A stretch of DNA of 64,000 nucleotides from Tateyamaria sp. syn59 (GCF_007995245.1 NZ_VCBA01000001.1:62001-126000), one strand, 5' to 3'; counted from the first letter of the stretch, positions 1-8,718 are shown. Notes: generated by a model not told the origin, from the sequence alone. Made by a program: numbers and translations.

Positions 1-1032
1 GCCGAAGCGTGCAAATTGCAGGCGTGTGGCCGAGTGGCGTTTGGTGATGGTGCCCGCCTGATCCACACGCACGAAGAAGAACGGCACCCCCTTGGCGCCG
101 GGGCGTTGCAATGTCGACAGCCGGTGGCAGACCTGTTCGATCGACGCTCCAAAGCGTGTGGCCAGCTGTTCCAGATCATGGCGCGTGTCCTGGGCGGCTT
201 GCAGAAAGTCCCCGTAGGGCATCAGGGCGGCACCGGCGAAGTAGTTGGCAAGGCCGATCTTGGCGATGGCGCGGGCCTCTTCCGTTTGGAACCGGGCGAG
301 GTCGAGCGTCGCCTCCAGCAACTTGTCCTGCCGCAGGAGGGCAACTTGCAAAAGCAATTGGAAGGTCTGGCTTTGCTGGCTTGCGCGATGCGACAGAACC
401 AGGGACTGGCTGTCTGGATCGTAGCGGCGCAGCGTGTCGGTGTCGTCGAACATGACCTCGACCCCGGCCTTGGCCAGTGCGGCCACAGCGGCGACGCGAA
501 TGCTTTGGTGGTGCCCTTCGGCGCGCGCGAAATGCTCGGCGGCGCGGTCAACCGCGTCGATGTAGTTGTCGCAGTAGTGGAAAAAATCACGCACCTCTTC
601 CCACGGACTGGGACGCGCGCGGGCGTCTTCGCGCCCCAGCGCCTCGTCTAGGGATGCGAGCCTTTCGTGGGTTTGCCGGTAGGCGCGGTGCAATTCGAGG
701 AACGCGTGCGCGAGCGCAGGAGCGTTTGATGCGGCCAATCGCAGGTCGGCCATGGGAGGCATATCGCTTGAAAAGACCGGGTCGGCCAGTGCCTCGCGCA
801 TGTCAGAGACGATCCGTTCGCCGTCTCCCGAACTGAGTTCGGTAACATCCAGCCCAAACTCCTGCGCCAGCGACAGAACCACCGTCGTGCTGACGGGTCT
901 GTTGTTGTTCTCCATCTGGTTCAGATAGGGCAGGGATATGCCCAACTTGGCCGCGAAATCCTTCTGCGTGAGGCCGACGCGGGTGCGTACCTCGCGCAGC
1001 TTGGCGCCTGCGTAGAGTTTTGGGGTGGCCAT
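1..1032 (-). CDS. pccR: Short-chain fatty acyl-CoA regulator PccR (3' end off window)
   Basis: Cytoplasmic transcription regulator, read right to left and running off the left edge with no stop, so the C-terminus is missing (344 codons present). Residues about 10-65 form an XRE-type helix-turn-helix (LTQKDFAAKLGIS, then YLNQMENNNRP). The rest resembles the ScfR/RamB region thought to sense acyl-CoA. In Rhodobacter sphaeroides the homologue PccR controls propionyl-CoA carboxylase, and pccB lies nearby here, separated by one transporter gene. TTTGCAA repeats just upstream suggest autoregulation. The ATG at 1032 gives an in-frame product that begins typically (MATPKLYAGAKLREVR). Function is inferred from homology and neighbours. 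Confidence 0.88.
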   Translation of the reverse strand, partial: MATPKLYAGAKLREVRTRVGLTQKDFAAKLGISLPYLNQMENNNRPVSTTVVLSLAQEFGLDVTELSSGDGERIVSDMREALADPVFSSDMPPMADLRLAASNAPALAHAFLELHRAYRQTHERLASLDEALGREDARARPSPWEEVRDFFHYCDNYIDAVDRAAEHFARAEGHHQSIRVAAVAALAKAGVEVMFDDTDTLRRYDPDSQSLVLSHRASQQSQTFQLLLQVALLRQDKLLEATLDLARFQTEEARAIAKIGLANYFAGAALMPYGDFLQAAQDTRHDLEQLATRFGASIEQVCHRLSTLQRPGAKGVPFFFVRVDQAGTITKRHSATRLQFARFG

Positions 1033-1043
1033 GGCAGTCTGTC

Positions 1044-1081
1044 TTTGCAGTTTTGCAGTGGCGCGACACTAGGTTTGCAAA
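1044..1081. promoter_or_regulatory. Putative PccR operator upstream of pccR
   Basis: TTTGCAG occurs at 1044-1050 and 1052-1058, and a perfect TTTGCAAA at 1074-1081, within 50 nt of the pccR start. The published PccR site in R. sphaeroides is built from TTTGCAAA half-sites. The match is by eye and the spacing here differs, so autoregulatory binding is an inference. Confidence 0.5.
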
Positions 1082-1097
1082 GCTGCCAGCGCAAGGG

Positions 1098-2315
1098 TTA
1101 AGCCACGGCGAGCCTGCGTTCGCGTCGGTAGACCGCGCCGATGGCAAGCAGCGCACAGACCGCAGTGATGCACATGATGTAGAGGAGGGGGTAGGCGCCT
1201 GTTTCAGGCGTGAGGAGGAAGCCCGCCAGCGCCGACAATGCAGCGCCGCCGCCGATCATGATTGCGCCGCCGAGGCCCGAGGCCGTGCCCGCCAGATGCG
1301 GACGCACCGACAGCATCCCCGCGGTGGCGTTCGGGATCACCAGACCGTTGCCTAGCCCGACGAAGGTCATCATGCCGAAGAAGGACAGTGGCGTGCCCAT
1401 GCCTGCGAAGAAGATGCCCAGCGACAGGAATGTACCGAACGCATTTGCGATGGAACCCCAGAGCACGAGACGGTTCACGCCAAACCTGGTCGCATACCGT
1501 CCGCTTAGCCCGTTTCCAATAAAGTATCCCACAGCCGGAGCGCCGAAGAAGAAGCCGAGCACCGCGGGGGTCATACCGAAGACCTCGGTACCCACGAAAG
1601 GCGCACCGCCCAGATATGCGAAAAACGCGCCGGAGCAGAAGGCTGCCGCTAGCGAATAGCCCCAGAAACGTGGCGAGCGCAGGAGTTCGGGGTATTCCTT
1701 GAACTGACCGATCAGCGATTTGGACGATGGTTGGGCGGTTTCGCCAACATCCTTATGGACGAGCCACAGGAGCAGGGCGCCGGTTATAAAGAAGAACCAG
1801 AAGACAGACTTCCATCCCAGCCCTTCGTCCAGCAGGCCGCCGAAGAAGGGCGAGATCATCGGCACGACCGCCATGCCCATTGTGACGTATCCGATCATGG
1901 AGGCCGAGTGATCCTGGTCGTAGAGGTCGCGAATGATTGCGCGGCTCAACACCATCGCGACGGCGATTACCGCTTGGCACATACGGAAGAACAGAAAGAC
2001 TTCCGCGTTGGGCGCGACGATGCAGCCCAAGGTTGCCAGCATGAAAAGCACGATGCCCCACATCAGCACTTTGCGGCGTCCGAGGTTATCGGAGATGGGT
2101 CCAATGATGGTCTGCATAATGGCCGAGACGGCAAGGTAAAGGGCCACGGACAACTGCATGAGCCTGTATTCCGTGTCGAAATACGACGTCATGTTTGGCA
2201 AGCTTGGCAGAAACATGTTCATAACCATCGCCGACACTCCGGCCAGGAGGATCAGGGTGATGATATGTGGCGGGGTCGTGCGGTCCAGAAAGCGGACCTT
2301 GGGCGGCGCTTGCAT
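1098..2315 (-). CDS. Bcr/CflA-family MFS drug-resistance transporter
   Basis: Inner-membrane major facilitator of 405 aa with about 12 hydrophobic segments, beginning with a short basic N-terminus followed by LILLAGVSAMVMNMFLPSLP, the usual first helix of Bcr/CflA multidrug exporters. The loop DNLGRRKVLMWG matches the family motif between helices 2 and 3. The ATG at 2315 is preferred over an in-frame ATG 129 nt upstream because the longer version adds a non-membrane leader that would cover the putative operator. It lies between pccR and pccB and is divergent from pccB. The substrate is unknown; any link to propionate metabolism is positional only. Confidence 0.85.
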   Translation of the reverse strand: MQAPPKVRFLDRTTPPHIITLILLAGVSAMVMNMFLPSLPNMTSYFDTEYRLMQLSVALYLAVSAIMQTIIGPISDNLGRRKVLMWGIVLFMLATLGCIVAPNAEVFLFFRMCQAVIAVAMVLSRAIIRDLYDQDHSASMIGYVTMGMAVVPMISPFFGGLLDEGLGWKSVFWFFFITGALLLWLVHKDVGETAQPSSKSLIGQFKEYPELLRSPRFWGYSLAAAFCSGAFFAYLGGAPFVGTEVFGMTPAVLGFFFGAPAVGYFIGNGLSGRYATRFGVNRLVLWGSIANAFGTFLSLGIFFAGMGTPLSFFGMMTFVGLGNGLVIPNATAGMLSVRPHLAGTASGLGGAIMIGGGAALSALAGFLLTPETGAYPLLYIMCITAVCALLAIGAVYRRERRLAVA

Positions 2316-2376
2316 GACGCAGAGGTATGCTGGGTCTATTACACTGTCCAGTGCAGTGGCGCACGCATCGGTATGC

Positions 2377-2460
2377 TTTGCGAATTTGCAATTTGCATTA
2401 TTGTTGATGAATAGGATTTGCAAATATTCCGATTGACACTTCATCTTGGCCTATTTGCAC
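2377..2460. promoter_or_regulatory. Putative PccR operator cluster upstream of pccB
   Basis: The divergent gap between the transporter and pccB holds TTTGCGAA (2377-2384), TTTGCAA (2385-2391), TTTGCAT (2392-2398), a palindromic ATTTGCAAAT (2416-2425) and TTTGCAC (2454-2460). A TTGACA that could act as a -35 lies at 2433-2438, with no convincing -10 at standard spacing. Repeated TTTGCAA half-sites are the known signature of PccR binding. Confidence 0.6.
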
Positions 2461-2495
2461 TTGTATAAGCCAAACAAACCACCAGCGGGGACAGC

Positions 2496-4028
2496 ATGAA
2501 AGATATTCTGACCGAATTGGAATCGCGGCGCGCGGATGCGCGTCTTGGCGGCGGGCAAAAGCGCATTGATGCGCAGCACGGGCGCGGCAAGCTGACCGCA
2601 CGGGAGCGTATTGATCTGCTGCTTGACGAAGGATCGTTCGAAGAATTCGACATGTTCGTCAGCCACCGCTGCACCGACTTCGGGATGGAACAGCAGAAAC
2701 CCGCCGGTGACGGTGTTGTCACCGGCTGGGGCACGATCAACGGGCGGCAAGTCTATGTGTTCTCTCAGGACTTCACAGTGCTTGGCGGGTCCGTGTCGGC
2801 CACACACGCCGCCAAGATCTGCAAAATCATGGACAAGGCGGTCGAGAACGGCGCGCCAGTCATCGGTATCAACGATTCCGGTGGTGCGCGTATTCAGGAG
2901 GGGGTCGATAGCCTTGCTGGTTACGGTGAGGTGTTCCAGCGCAACATTATGGCGTCCGGCGTGGTGCCGCAGATTTCCGTCATCATGGGGCCGTGCGCCG
3001 GTGGCGCGGTGTATTCCCCGGCGATGACCGACTTCATCTTTATGGTCAAAGATAGCTCCTACATGTTCGTGACGGGGCCGGATGTTGTGAAAACCGTGAC
3101 CAACGAACAGGTCACGGCCGAGGAATTGGGTGGCGCGTCCACTCACACCAAGAAGTCGTCGGTGGCGGATGCGGCATTTAACAACGATGTGGAGGCGCTG
3201 GCTGAGGTCCGTCGCCTCGTCGACTTCCTGCCGCTCAACAACCGAGAGAAGCCGCCCGTCCGCCCCTTCTTTGACGAGCCGGACCGCATCGAATCCAGCC
3301 TCGATACGCTGGTCCCGGAAAATGCAAACACGCCCTATGACATGAAAGAACTCATCGTGAAAATCGCCGATGAGGGCGATTTTTATGAGCTGCAAGAAGA
3401 GTTCGCGAAGAACATCATCACCGGTTTCATCCGCCTTGAGGGGCGTACAGTGGGTGTGGTCGCGAACCAGCCCATGGTGCTCGCGGGCGTGCTGGACATC
3501 GACAGCGCGCGCAAGGCGGCACGTTTTGTGCGGTTCTGCGACTGTTTCGACATTCCGATCCTGACCTTGGTCGATGTGCCTGGTTTCCTGCCCGGCACCA
3601 CGCAGGAGTATGGCGGTGTGATCAAACACGGGGCCAAGCTACTCTATGCCTATGGCGAGGCGACCGTGCCGAAGGTCACGGTGATCACGCGCAAGGCATA
3701 CGGCGGGGCCTATGTTGTGATGGCGTCCAAGCACCTGGCCGCAGATTTCAACTACGCCTGGCCGACATCCGAGATTGCCGTGATGGGGGCGAAAGGCGCG
3801 ACCGAGATCATCCACCGCGCCGATCTGGGTGATGCGGAAAAGACGGCGCAGCACACCAAGGATTACGAAGACCGCTTTGCCAATCCGTTCGTGGCCGCAG
3901 AGCGCGGGTTCATCGACGAGGTGATCCAGCCTCGCTCGACCCGGAAAAGGGTCAGCCGTGCCTTTGCGTCGCTGCGCAACAAGAAGACCCCGATGCCGTG
4001 GAAGAAACACGATAACATCCCGCTCTAG
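2496..4028 (+). CDS. pccB: Propionyl-CoA carboxylase beta chain (carboxyltransferase)
   Basis: 510 aa, the usual PccB length. It transfers CO2 from carboxybiotin on PccA to propionyl-CoA, giving (S)-methylmalonyl-CoA in the cytoplasm. The N-terminal half has [21 protein letters not shown] and [12 protein letters not shown]; the C-terminal half has the second crotonase-like carboxyltransferase domain with [15 protein letters not shown] and [10 protein letters not shown]. The start at 2496 follows GGGGACAG. It is the first gene of a rightward run that continues through several small genes before pccA, and it lies behind the TTTGCAA repeats, so propionyl-CoA-responsive control by PccR is likely. 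Confidence 0.97.
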   Translation: MKDILTELESRRADARLGGGQKRIDAQHGRGKLTARERIDLLLDEGSFEEFDMFVSHRCTDFGMEQQKPAGDGVVTGWGTINGRQVYVFSQDFTVLGGSVSATHAAKICKIMDKAVENGAPVIGINDSGGARIQEGVDSLAGYGEVFQRNIMASGVVPQISVIMGPCAGGAVYSPAMTDFIFMVKDSSYMFVTGPDVVKTVTNEQVTAEELGGASTHTKKSSVADAAFNNDVEALAEVRRLVDFLPLNNREKPPVRPFFDEPDRIESSLDTLVPENANTPYDMKELIVKIADEGDFYELQEEFAKNIITGFIRLEGRTVGVVANQPMVLAGVLDIDSARKAARFVRFCDCFDIPILTLVDVPGFLPGTTQEYGGVIKHGAKLLYAYGEATVPKVTVITRKAYGGAYVVMASKHLAADFNYAWPTSEIAVMGAKGATEIIHRADLGDAEKTAQHTKDYEDRFANPFVAAERGFIDEVIQPRSTRKRVSRAFASLRNKKTPMPWKKHDNIPL

Positions 4029-4081
4029 ATCTGAGGGAACGGCCATGCCCGTTGCTGCGTTCGCTCCGAAAGGAGCATCAC

Positions 4082-4345
4082 ATGACAGCCGACCACGGAC
4101 CGTCCATCAAGGACGAAGAGACGTACGAAGCGCTGCGGGAGCAGGGCGCATCGAAACAGAAGGCCGCGCGCATCGCGAATGCGCAGGCCAACGACGACCA
4201 AGACCCATCGGCCAAGGGGGGCAAGCAGCCGCCTTACGAGGATTGGACGAAAGATGCGCTCTACGCGCGCGCTCGGGAACTGGACGTGCAAGGTCGGTCC
4301 GATATGACCAAGGACGCGTTGATCAAGGCGCTGCGCAACACCTGA
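4082..4345 (+). CDS. Small Rho-N/SAP-like protein (DUF7218 type)
   Basis: 87-aa charged soluble protein. The N-terminal part (GPSIKDEETYEALREQGASK) is typical of short proteins annotated as DUF7218. The C-terminal part (WTKDALYARARELDVQG) looks like a Rho termination factor N-terminal or SAP-like helix-extended-helix fold that may bind nucleic acid. The ATG at 4082 is chosen because AAAGGAG sits 5-11 nt upstream; an in-frame TTG 30 nt earlier has no such site. It lies between pccB and a cupin gene, in the same direction. The actual role is unknown. Confidence 0.8.
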   Translation: MTADHGPSIKDEETYEALREQGASKQKAARIANAQANDDQDPSAKGGKQPPYEDWTKDALYARARELDVQGRSDMTKDALIKALRNT

Positions 4346-4349
4346 TCTT

Positions 4350-4760
4350 GTGCGGGGTCAACTCGTGACCCTGTGGAAGAACCAAGCGTTTACGATTGCT
4401 CATGCCGATGCGGGCGCCTTCGAAAGCGCCGGATTGCGGCCGTTTTTCGAGTATCGTCAGCTTGGCATCGCCGAAGCGACGAATGGCGCATACGGCGCCC
4501 ATGTAATCCGCGCCGTGCCTGGCATGGAAAGTCTGGGCACCTGGCATTCTCATGACCTCGAGTTTCAGATGGTCTATGTCACCCGAGGCTGGGTGGTCTT
4601 CGAATATGAAGGGCAGGGTGAACACGTATTGCGTGCAGGGTCATGTGTTCTACAACCCCCTGGGATTGTGCATCGTGAAGTTCGGCATGCCGAAGACCTC
4701 GAATTGATCGAAATCACCTCACCTGCCACCTTTACAACGCAAGAAGAAGATGCACGATGA
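4350..4760 (+). CDS. Cupin-domain protein
   Basis: Single-domain cupin of about 136 aa. Cupin motif 1 is visible as GTWHSHDLEFQMVYVTRG (H-x-H and E as likely metal ligands) and motif 2 as LQPPGIVHREV (P-P-G and H). Such small beta-barrels bind a divalent metal and serve as enzymes or sensors; the substrate cannot be told. The start is a GTG at 4350, or more probably the GTG at 4365, which has GGGG 8 nt upstream. It follows the Rho-N-like gene by 4 nt and overlaps the next gene, so the genes are probably cotranscribed in the pcc cluster. Confidence 0.8.
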   Translation: MRGQLVTLWKNQAFTIAHADAGAFESAGLRPFFEYRQLGIAEATNGAYGAHVIRAVPGMESLGTWHSHDLEFQMVYVTRGWVVFEYEGQGEHVLRAGSCVLQPPGIVHREVRHAEDLELIEITSPATFTTQEEDAR

Positions 4761-5245
4761 AAAGTGGCAGGCAGCATACGATGCCGAATGGAACAGTGCG
4801 ACGGGTTATCACCGCACGCACAGCAGCCCCGGAGGGAGGAGCCCGGACCTGGAGACGGGGATGGGGCCGGGGCTGCCTTCCGGTTCTGATGTTGGCCGCG
4901 TCCCCGATATTTGCGCAAGAGGTGCCTTCGGGCCAACAGGTGACGCTTTCGGAAGTGCTGGTGGATGAGGTCGGGGCGGAACGCTGGCTGCGTTTCCGGT
5001 TTCTGGCACCCGACATAGCACGGGACGGCGGCACCGTGAGCTACGCCGAGGCCGAACAGGACTTCCAATCGCTCTGTGATGATTTTGCGTTATCATACAT
5101 CGCCAGCTTCGAGTTGAGCGCAGACGTCGTCGTCATTTCGTTCATGGACCGGCCGGTGCCTTTCGGCACGCCTGATCCGGATGCGACACAGTTTTTCGAG
5201 GCGTTCCGCCCCGGCCCTGACGGGTGCGAGTGGGAGGAGTTGTGA
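4757..5245 (+). CDS. Exported hypothetical protein (DUF6497-like)
   Basis: 162 aa as read from 4757. The arginine-rich N-terminus leads into a hydrophobic stretch and a likely signal-peptidase site (CLPVLMLAASPIFAQE), so the mature protein is probably periplasmic. The mature part has two Cys (near DFQSLCDDF and PDGCEWEE) that could form a disulfide. It overlaps the cupin gene by a few bases. The true start is uncertain: an in-frame ATG 24 nt downstream is possible and no good ribosome site decides. It resembles Rhodobacterales proteins labelled DUF6497; no function is known. Confidence 0.65.
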   Translation: MKSGRQHTMPNGTVRRVITARTAAPEGGARTWRRGWGRGCLPVLMLAASPIFAQEVPSGQQVTLSEVLVDEVGAERWLRFRFLAPDIARDGGTVSYAEAEQDFQSLCDDFALSYIASFELSADVVVISFMDRPVPFGTPDPDATQFFEAFRPGPDGCEWEEL

Positions 5246-5423
5246 TGTTTCAGCGGAAAATCGCATATGCGTCTTTGCGGCCACAACATGTGCAAGCCTG
5301 TCGGCACCCGTATCTTTCGGGGCGAAAATCACGTATACGCTCGCCAAGGGGTCCCCACGGCCCCGAGACCTCGCATCAGGCGCGTTGTATCGCGTGCCTG
5401 CAAGTTGAATACAGGAGAGACAG

Positions 5424-5567
5424 ATGTCGAAGAGCATCAAAGTGTTGGGCATGGTTAGCCTCATGGTTCTGGTCGCAGCATGCGCCCGTGACAACAACGA
5501 AGAGTTCGTCGTTGTTGAGCCTGAACCCATCAGCACAGAGCCGGTCCACACGGGCAAGTTCAAGTAA
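5424..5567 (+). CDS. Small lipoprotein, 47 aa
   Basis: ATG at 5424 preceded by AGGAGAGAC (Shine-Dalgarno at about 5412-5418). The product starts MSKSIKVLGMVSLMVLVAAC, a textbook lipoprotein signal peptide with lipobox VAAC (Cys20), and leaves a 28-residue acidic tail ending HTGKFK. It would be cleaved, lipidated and probably moved to the outer membrane by Lol. It lies in the pccB-pccA interval and is followed at once by a strong hairpin. Function unknown. The gene is short enough to be missed by many gene callers. Confidence 0.75.
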   Translation: MSKSIKVLGMVSLMVLVAACARDNNEEFVVVEPEPISTEPVHTGKFK

Positions 5568-5572
5568 TTCTA

Positions 5573-5598
5573 CAGGGCGGGCGGTTCAGCCCGCCCTG
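5573..5598 (+). terminator. Perfect 10-bp hairpin after the small lipoprotein
   Basis: CAGGGCGGGC (5573-5582) pairs perfectly with GCCCGCCCTG (5589-5598) around a 6-nt loop, starting 5 nt after the lipoprotein stop. There is no T-tract, so it is not a standard intrinsic terminator; it may attenuate, stabilise or mark an mRNA end. Confidence 0.5.
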
Positions 5599-5624
5599 AC
5601 ACCCCTCACCGCGGGGGGCAGCGT

Positions 5625-5981
5625 ATGCTGAAACATCGCGGTTTCCCCGGTCGGCTGACCGGCACGGATTTCCAATTCACAATTCGCCGTCCGAACCCGA
5701 AAGGGGTGACACCGCTCCAGCGGCGCGAACGGTTTGCCGACCGCAAACCGGCGGACCGTCGAGCAGATGCGGCCTTTATGACGGCCTTGTGGGCCCACTT
5801 TGGCACCGATCCGTTTGAACGCGGCAACCTCGATGCCGGGCGCTTGTCCTGGCTGTTTGGTCGCGAGGTGGTTCCCGCGACGGATCCCTTCGATCCCGCT
5901 GATTACGAAGCACTTTTGCAGATTGATGAAAATGTGGCGCGGATGTCCTTCCCGGAAGCGTTTGAGGAGGGGCGGGAATGA
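5625..5981 (+). CDS. Conserved hypothetical protein
   Basis: 118 aa, soluble, basic in the first half (MLKHRGFPGRLTGTDFQFT, then many Arg) and acidic at the end (PFDPADYEALLQIDENVARM). No signal peptide, membrane segment or recognised motif. ATG at 5625; GCGGGGGG lies upstream. It sits in the same direction between the lipoprotein hairpin and a strong terminator at 6167, so it is probably the last gene of the pccB transcript. Function not recognised. Confidence 0.6.
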   Translation: MLKHRGFPGRLTGTDFQFTIRRPNPKGVTPLQRRERFADRKPADRRADAAFMTALWAHFGTDPFERGNLDAGRLSWLFGREVVPATDPFDPADYEALLQIDENVARMSFPEAFEEGRE

Positions 5982-6390
5982 CTTACGCGTCCGCTATCGG
6001 CGCTTTTTTGCCGGTCGATTCCCGCATGCGGCGAAACATGGCTTATTCCCGCCGGTCGGGAAACTTGCCCTTTGTGCGTGCTGAAAAACCGTGCGACCGT
6101 TGCTCATCAGCGTCGCTTCCCCAGGTTATCTGCGGCGCTGTGTACCATTTCCGTACCCCTTCCCCTGGTGGGCAGCAGATGTCGAAAGCCATCATGCTGC
6201 CCACCTTTTTTTTCGTCCTGCACCGTTGGCTTTGCGCGACCGGTCGCGGTCCCAGTTGGGTCCTGCAAAGCGTTATGTGCATCGGACGCGTCGGGCCTTC
6301 GGCTGGGGACCAGCAAGGATACTGCAAGGAACGAATGATTGACCTTGGCGTTTGTTACCCGACACGGACGTCAAATAAAGGAAGATCAAA
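5982..6390 (+). other. 409-nt gap between the pccB-side and pccA-side genes
   Basis: No convincing gene. An open frame beginning ATG at 5978 runs through the whole gap and across the next gene, but its product is rich in Arg/Ser/Pro/Cys, looks like no family and would cross a strong terminator, so it is not called. The gap holds the terminator at 6167-6213. The roughly 180 nt before the terminator could be a 3' UTR or a small RNA. Confidence 0.5.
6167..6213 (+). terminator. Strong intrinsic terminator splitting the pcc locus
   Basis: GGTGGGCAGCA (6167-6177) pairs perfectly with TGCTGCCCACC (6195-6205). The stem continues with GATG (6178-6181) against CATC (6190-6193) across a single bulged A, and eight T follow (6206-6213). 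It would end transcription from the pccB side, so pccA and the lipoprotein before it need their own promoter. Confidence 0.85.
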
Positions 6391-6594
6391 ATGCGTATCA
6401 AATTCGCAATTCTCGCCACCGCAGCAGCCTTCGGACTTGCAGCCTGCGGTGACACGGTGGGTGAGCAGGCCGTTCTGGGCGGTGCCGTTGGCGGCGTTGG
6501 CTCTGCCGCATTGGGCGGCAACGCTGTCGCGGGTGCAGCCGTGGGTGCAGGCGCCAATGTCCTTTACTGCGAAGCCAATCCCGGCAGATGCTAA
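6391..6594 (+). CDS. Small glycine-rich lipoprotein
   Basis: 67 aa. The signal peptide ends in a clear lipobox (FGLAACGD). The mature part is a Gly/Ala-rich hydrophobic repeat (GGAVGGVGSAALGGNAVAGA), similar to the glycine-zipper segments of small envelope lipoproteins, and ends YCEANPGRC with two Cys. AAGGAAGATC upstream is a fair ribosome site. It directly precedes pccA by about 105 nt and follows the strong terminator, so it may be first in the pccA transcript. Envelope location is likely; role unknown. Confidence 0.75.
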   Translation: MRIKFAILATAAAFGLAACGDTVGEQAVLGGAVGGVGSAALGGNAVAGAAVGAGANVLYCEANPGRC

Positions 6595-6699
6595 TTCTCT
6601 GACGCGCCGCGCGCGCGTTTTTCAGTCACACGCGAAACGCCGTCTTGCTTTCGGGCAGGGCGGTGTTTTGCGTTTCAAGACCCCAAGAAGTGAGGCCCT

Positions 6700-8718
6700 A
6701 TGTTCAACAAGATCCTGATCGCCAACCGGGGGGAGATCGCTTGCCGCGTCATCAAGACGGCGCGCAAGATGGGCATCCCCACCGTCGCAATTTACTCCGA
6801 CGCCGATGCCAAGGCGCTGCATGTGCAGATGGCGGACGAAGCGATCCATATCGGGCCGCCGCCCGCCAACCAGTCCTACATTGTCATCGACAAGGTAATG
6901 GATGCGATCAAGCAGTCTGGCGCGCAGGCCGTGCACCCCGGCTATGGTTTTTTGTCGGAAAACGCGAAGTTTGCCGAGGCGCTTGAAGCGGCCGGCGTCG
7001 CCTTTGTCGGCCCGCCCAAGGGCGCCATCGAGTCGATGGGCGACAAAATCACCTCTAAGAAAATCGCGCAGGACGCAGGCGTCAGCACGGTGCCCGGTTA
7101 CATGGGCCTGATCGAAGACGCGGACGAGGCTGTGAAAATCTCGACCGAGATTGGCTATCCTGTGATGCTGAAAGCCTCTGCCGGGGGCGGCGGTAAGGGT
7201 ATGCGCATCGCGTGGAACGACGAAGAGGCGCGTGAGGGCTTCCAGTCGTCTAAGAACGAGGCGGCCAACAGCTTTGGTGACGACCGTATCTTTATCGAGA
7301 AATTCGTCACCCAGCCCCGCCACATCGAAATCCAGGTCCTTTGCGACAGCCATGGCAACGGCATCTATCTGGGCGAGCGCGAATGTTCGATCCAGCGTCG
7401 GAACCAGAAAGTGGTTGAGGAAGCGCCGTCGCCTTTCCTGGATGAAGCGACCCGCAAAGCTATGGGCGAGCAGGCGGTCGCTCTAGCCAAGGCCGTTGGG
7501 TATGCCAGCGCAGGTACAGTCGAGTTCATCGTCGATGGGGACAAGAACTTCTATTTCCTCGAAATGAACACACGCCTGCAGGTGGAACACCCGGTGACCG
7601 AACTGATCACTGGCGTCGACCTTGTCGAGCAGATGATCCTTGTCGCTGCGGGCGAAAAGTTGTCGATCACCCAGGACGATGTGAAGCTGAACGGCTGGGC
7701 CATCGAAAACCGGCTTTATGCCGAGGACCCGTATCGCGGCTTCCTGCCGTCGATTGGCCGTTTGACCCGTTATCGTCCCCCGGCCGAAACCGAAAGCTAC
7801 AGTCCCGGCGTGACGCCGGAAAGCATTGTTATCCGTAACGATACCGGCGTCTACGAAGGCGGCGAGATCAGCATGTATTACGACCCGATGATCGCCAAGC
7901 TCTGCACATGGGGGCCGGACCGCGCGGCGGCGATCGAAGCGATGCGCGTGGCGCTCGACAGTTTTGAGGTCGAGGGGATTGGCCACAACCTGCCGTTCCT
8001 GAGCGCTGTGATGGACCATCCCAAATTTATCTCAGGCGATATGACCACGGCCTTCATCGCCGAAGAGTACCCGGAAGGGTTCGAAGGGGTCGATCTGGCC
8101 GAGGATGATCTGCGCCGCGTGGCGGCTGCATGTGCCGCGATGCACCGTGTTGCCGAAATCCGCCGTGCGCGCGTGTCGGGCCGTATGGACAACCATGAAC
8201 GCAAGGTTGGCAAGGACTGGAACGTCACTTTGCAGGCCCAGTCGTATGACGTTGTGGTCAATGCCGATCAAGACGGCGCGACGGTGTCTTTTAACGGTAC
8301 AGCAATGCGCGTTGCAGGTGATTGGACGCCGGGGGATCAGCTGGCTGAGATGACCGTGGATGGCGCACCGCTTGTGCTGAAGGTTGGCAAGGTGTCGGGC
8401 GGGTTCCGCATCCGCACCCGTGGCGCTGACTTAAAAGTCCATGTGCGCTCGCCGCGGCAGGCCGAACTGGCGCGCCTGATGCCAGAGAAGCTGCCGCCCG
8501 ACACTTCCAAGATGCTGCTTTGCCCTATGCCCGGTCTGGTCGTGAAGATCGACGTGGCCGAAGGCGACGAGGTGCAGGAGGGGCAGGCGCTTTGCACCAT
8601 CGAGGCGATGAAGATGGAGAACATCCTGCGCGCCGAGAAGAAGGGCATCGTGTCCAAGATCAACGCGGGCGCGGGCGACAGTCTGGCCGTCGATGACGTG
8701 ATCATGGAATTCGAGTGA
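6700..8718 (+). CDS. pccA: Propionyl-CoA carboxylase alpha chain (biotin carboxylase + BCCP)
   Basis: 672 aa, full length. The N-terminal biotin carboxylase domain (about 1-450) begins KILIANRGEIACRVIKTARK and carries the glycine-rich ATP loop ASAGGGGKGMRIAW and the EMNTRLQVEHPVTE signature. A linker (BT) region follows, then a C-terminal biotinyl domain with the biotin attachment site AMKM (Lys near 638). It carboxylates biotin with ATP and bicarbonate and works with PccB as an alpha6beta6 complex. It lies 2.7 kb downstream of pccB, separated by small genes and a strong terminator, so the two subunits may be separately transcribed. Confidence 0.97.
   Translation: MFNKILIANRGEIACRVIKTARKMGIPTVAIYSDADAKALHVQMADEAIHIGPPPANQSYIVIDKVMDAIKQSGAQAVHPGYGFLSENAKFAEALEAAGVAFVGPPKGAIESMGDKITSKKIAQDAGVSTVPGYMGLIEDADEAVKISTEIGYPVMLKASAGGGGKGMRIAWNDEEAREGFQSSKNEAANSFGDDRIFIEKFVTQPRHIEIQVLCDSHGNGIYLGERECSIQRRNQKVVEEAPSPFLDEATRKAMGEQAVALAKAVGYASAGTVEFIVDGDKNFYFLEMNTRLQVEHPVTELITGVDLVEQMILVAAGEKLSITQDDVKLNGWAIENRLYAEDPYRGFLPSIGRLTRYRPPAETESYSPGVTPESIVIRNDTGVYEGGEISMYYDPMIAKLCTWGPDRAAAIEAMRVALDSFEVEGIGHNLPFLSAVMDHPKFISGDMTTAFIAEEYPEGFEGVDLAEDDLRRVAAACAAMHRVAEIRRARVSGRMDNHERKVGKDWNVTLQAQSYDVVVNADQDGATVSFNGTAMRVAGDWTPGDQLAEMTVDGAPLVLKVGKVSGGFRIRTRGADLKVHVRSPRQAELARLMPEKLPPDTSKMLLCPMPGLVVKIDVAEGDEVQEGQALCTIEAMKMENILRAEKKGIVSKINAGAGDSLAVDDVIMEFE

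Noticed and set aside
2451-3629. 392-codon open frame antisense to pccB
   Set aside because: It is fully inside pccB on the opposite strand, is rich in His/Arg/Asp as GC-rich shadow frames are, and has no ribosome site or family resemblance.
5978-6718. 246-codon frame crossing the gap before pccA
   Set aside because: It would read through a strong intrinsic terminator and overlap the lipoprotein and pccA starts in another frame; the product resembles nothing.
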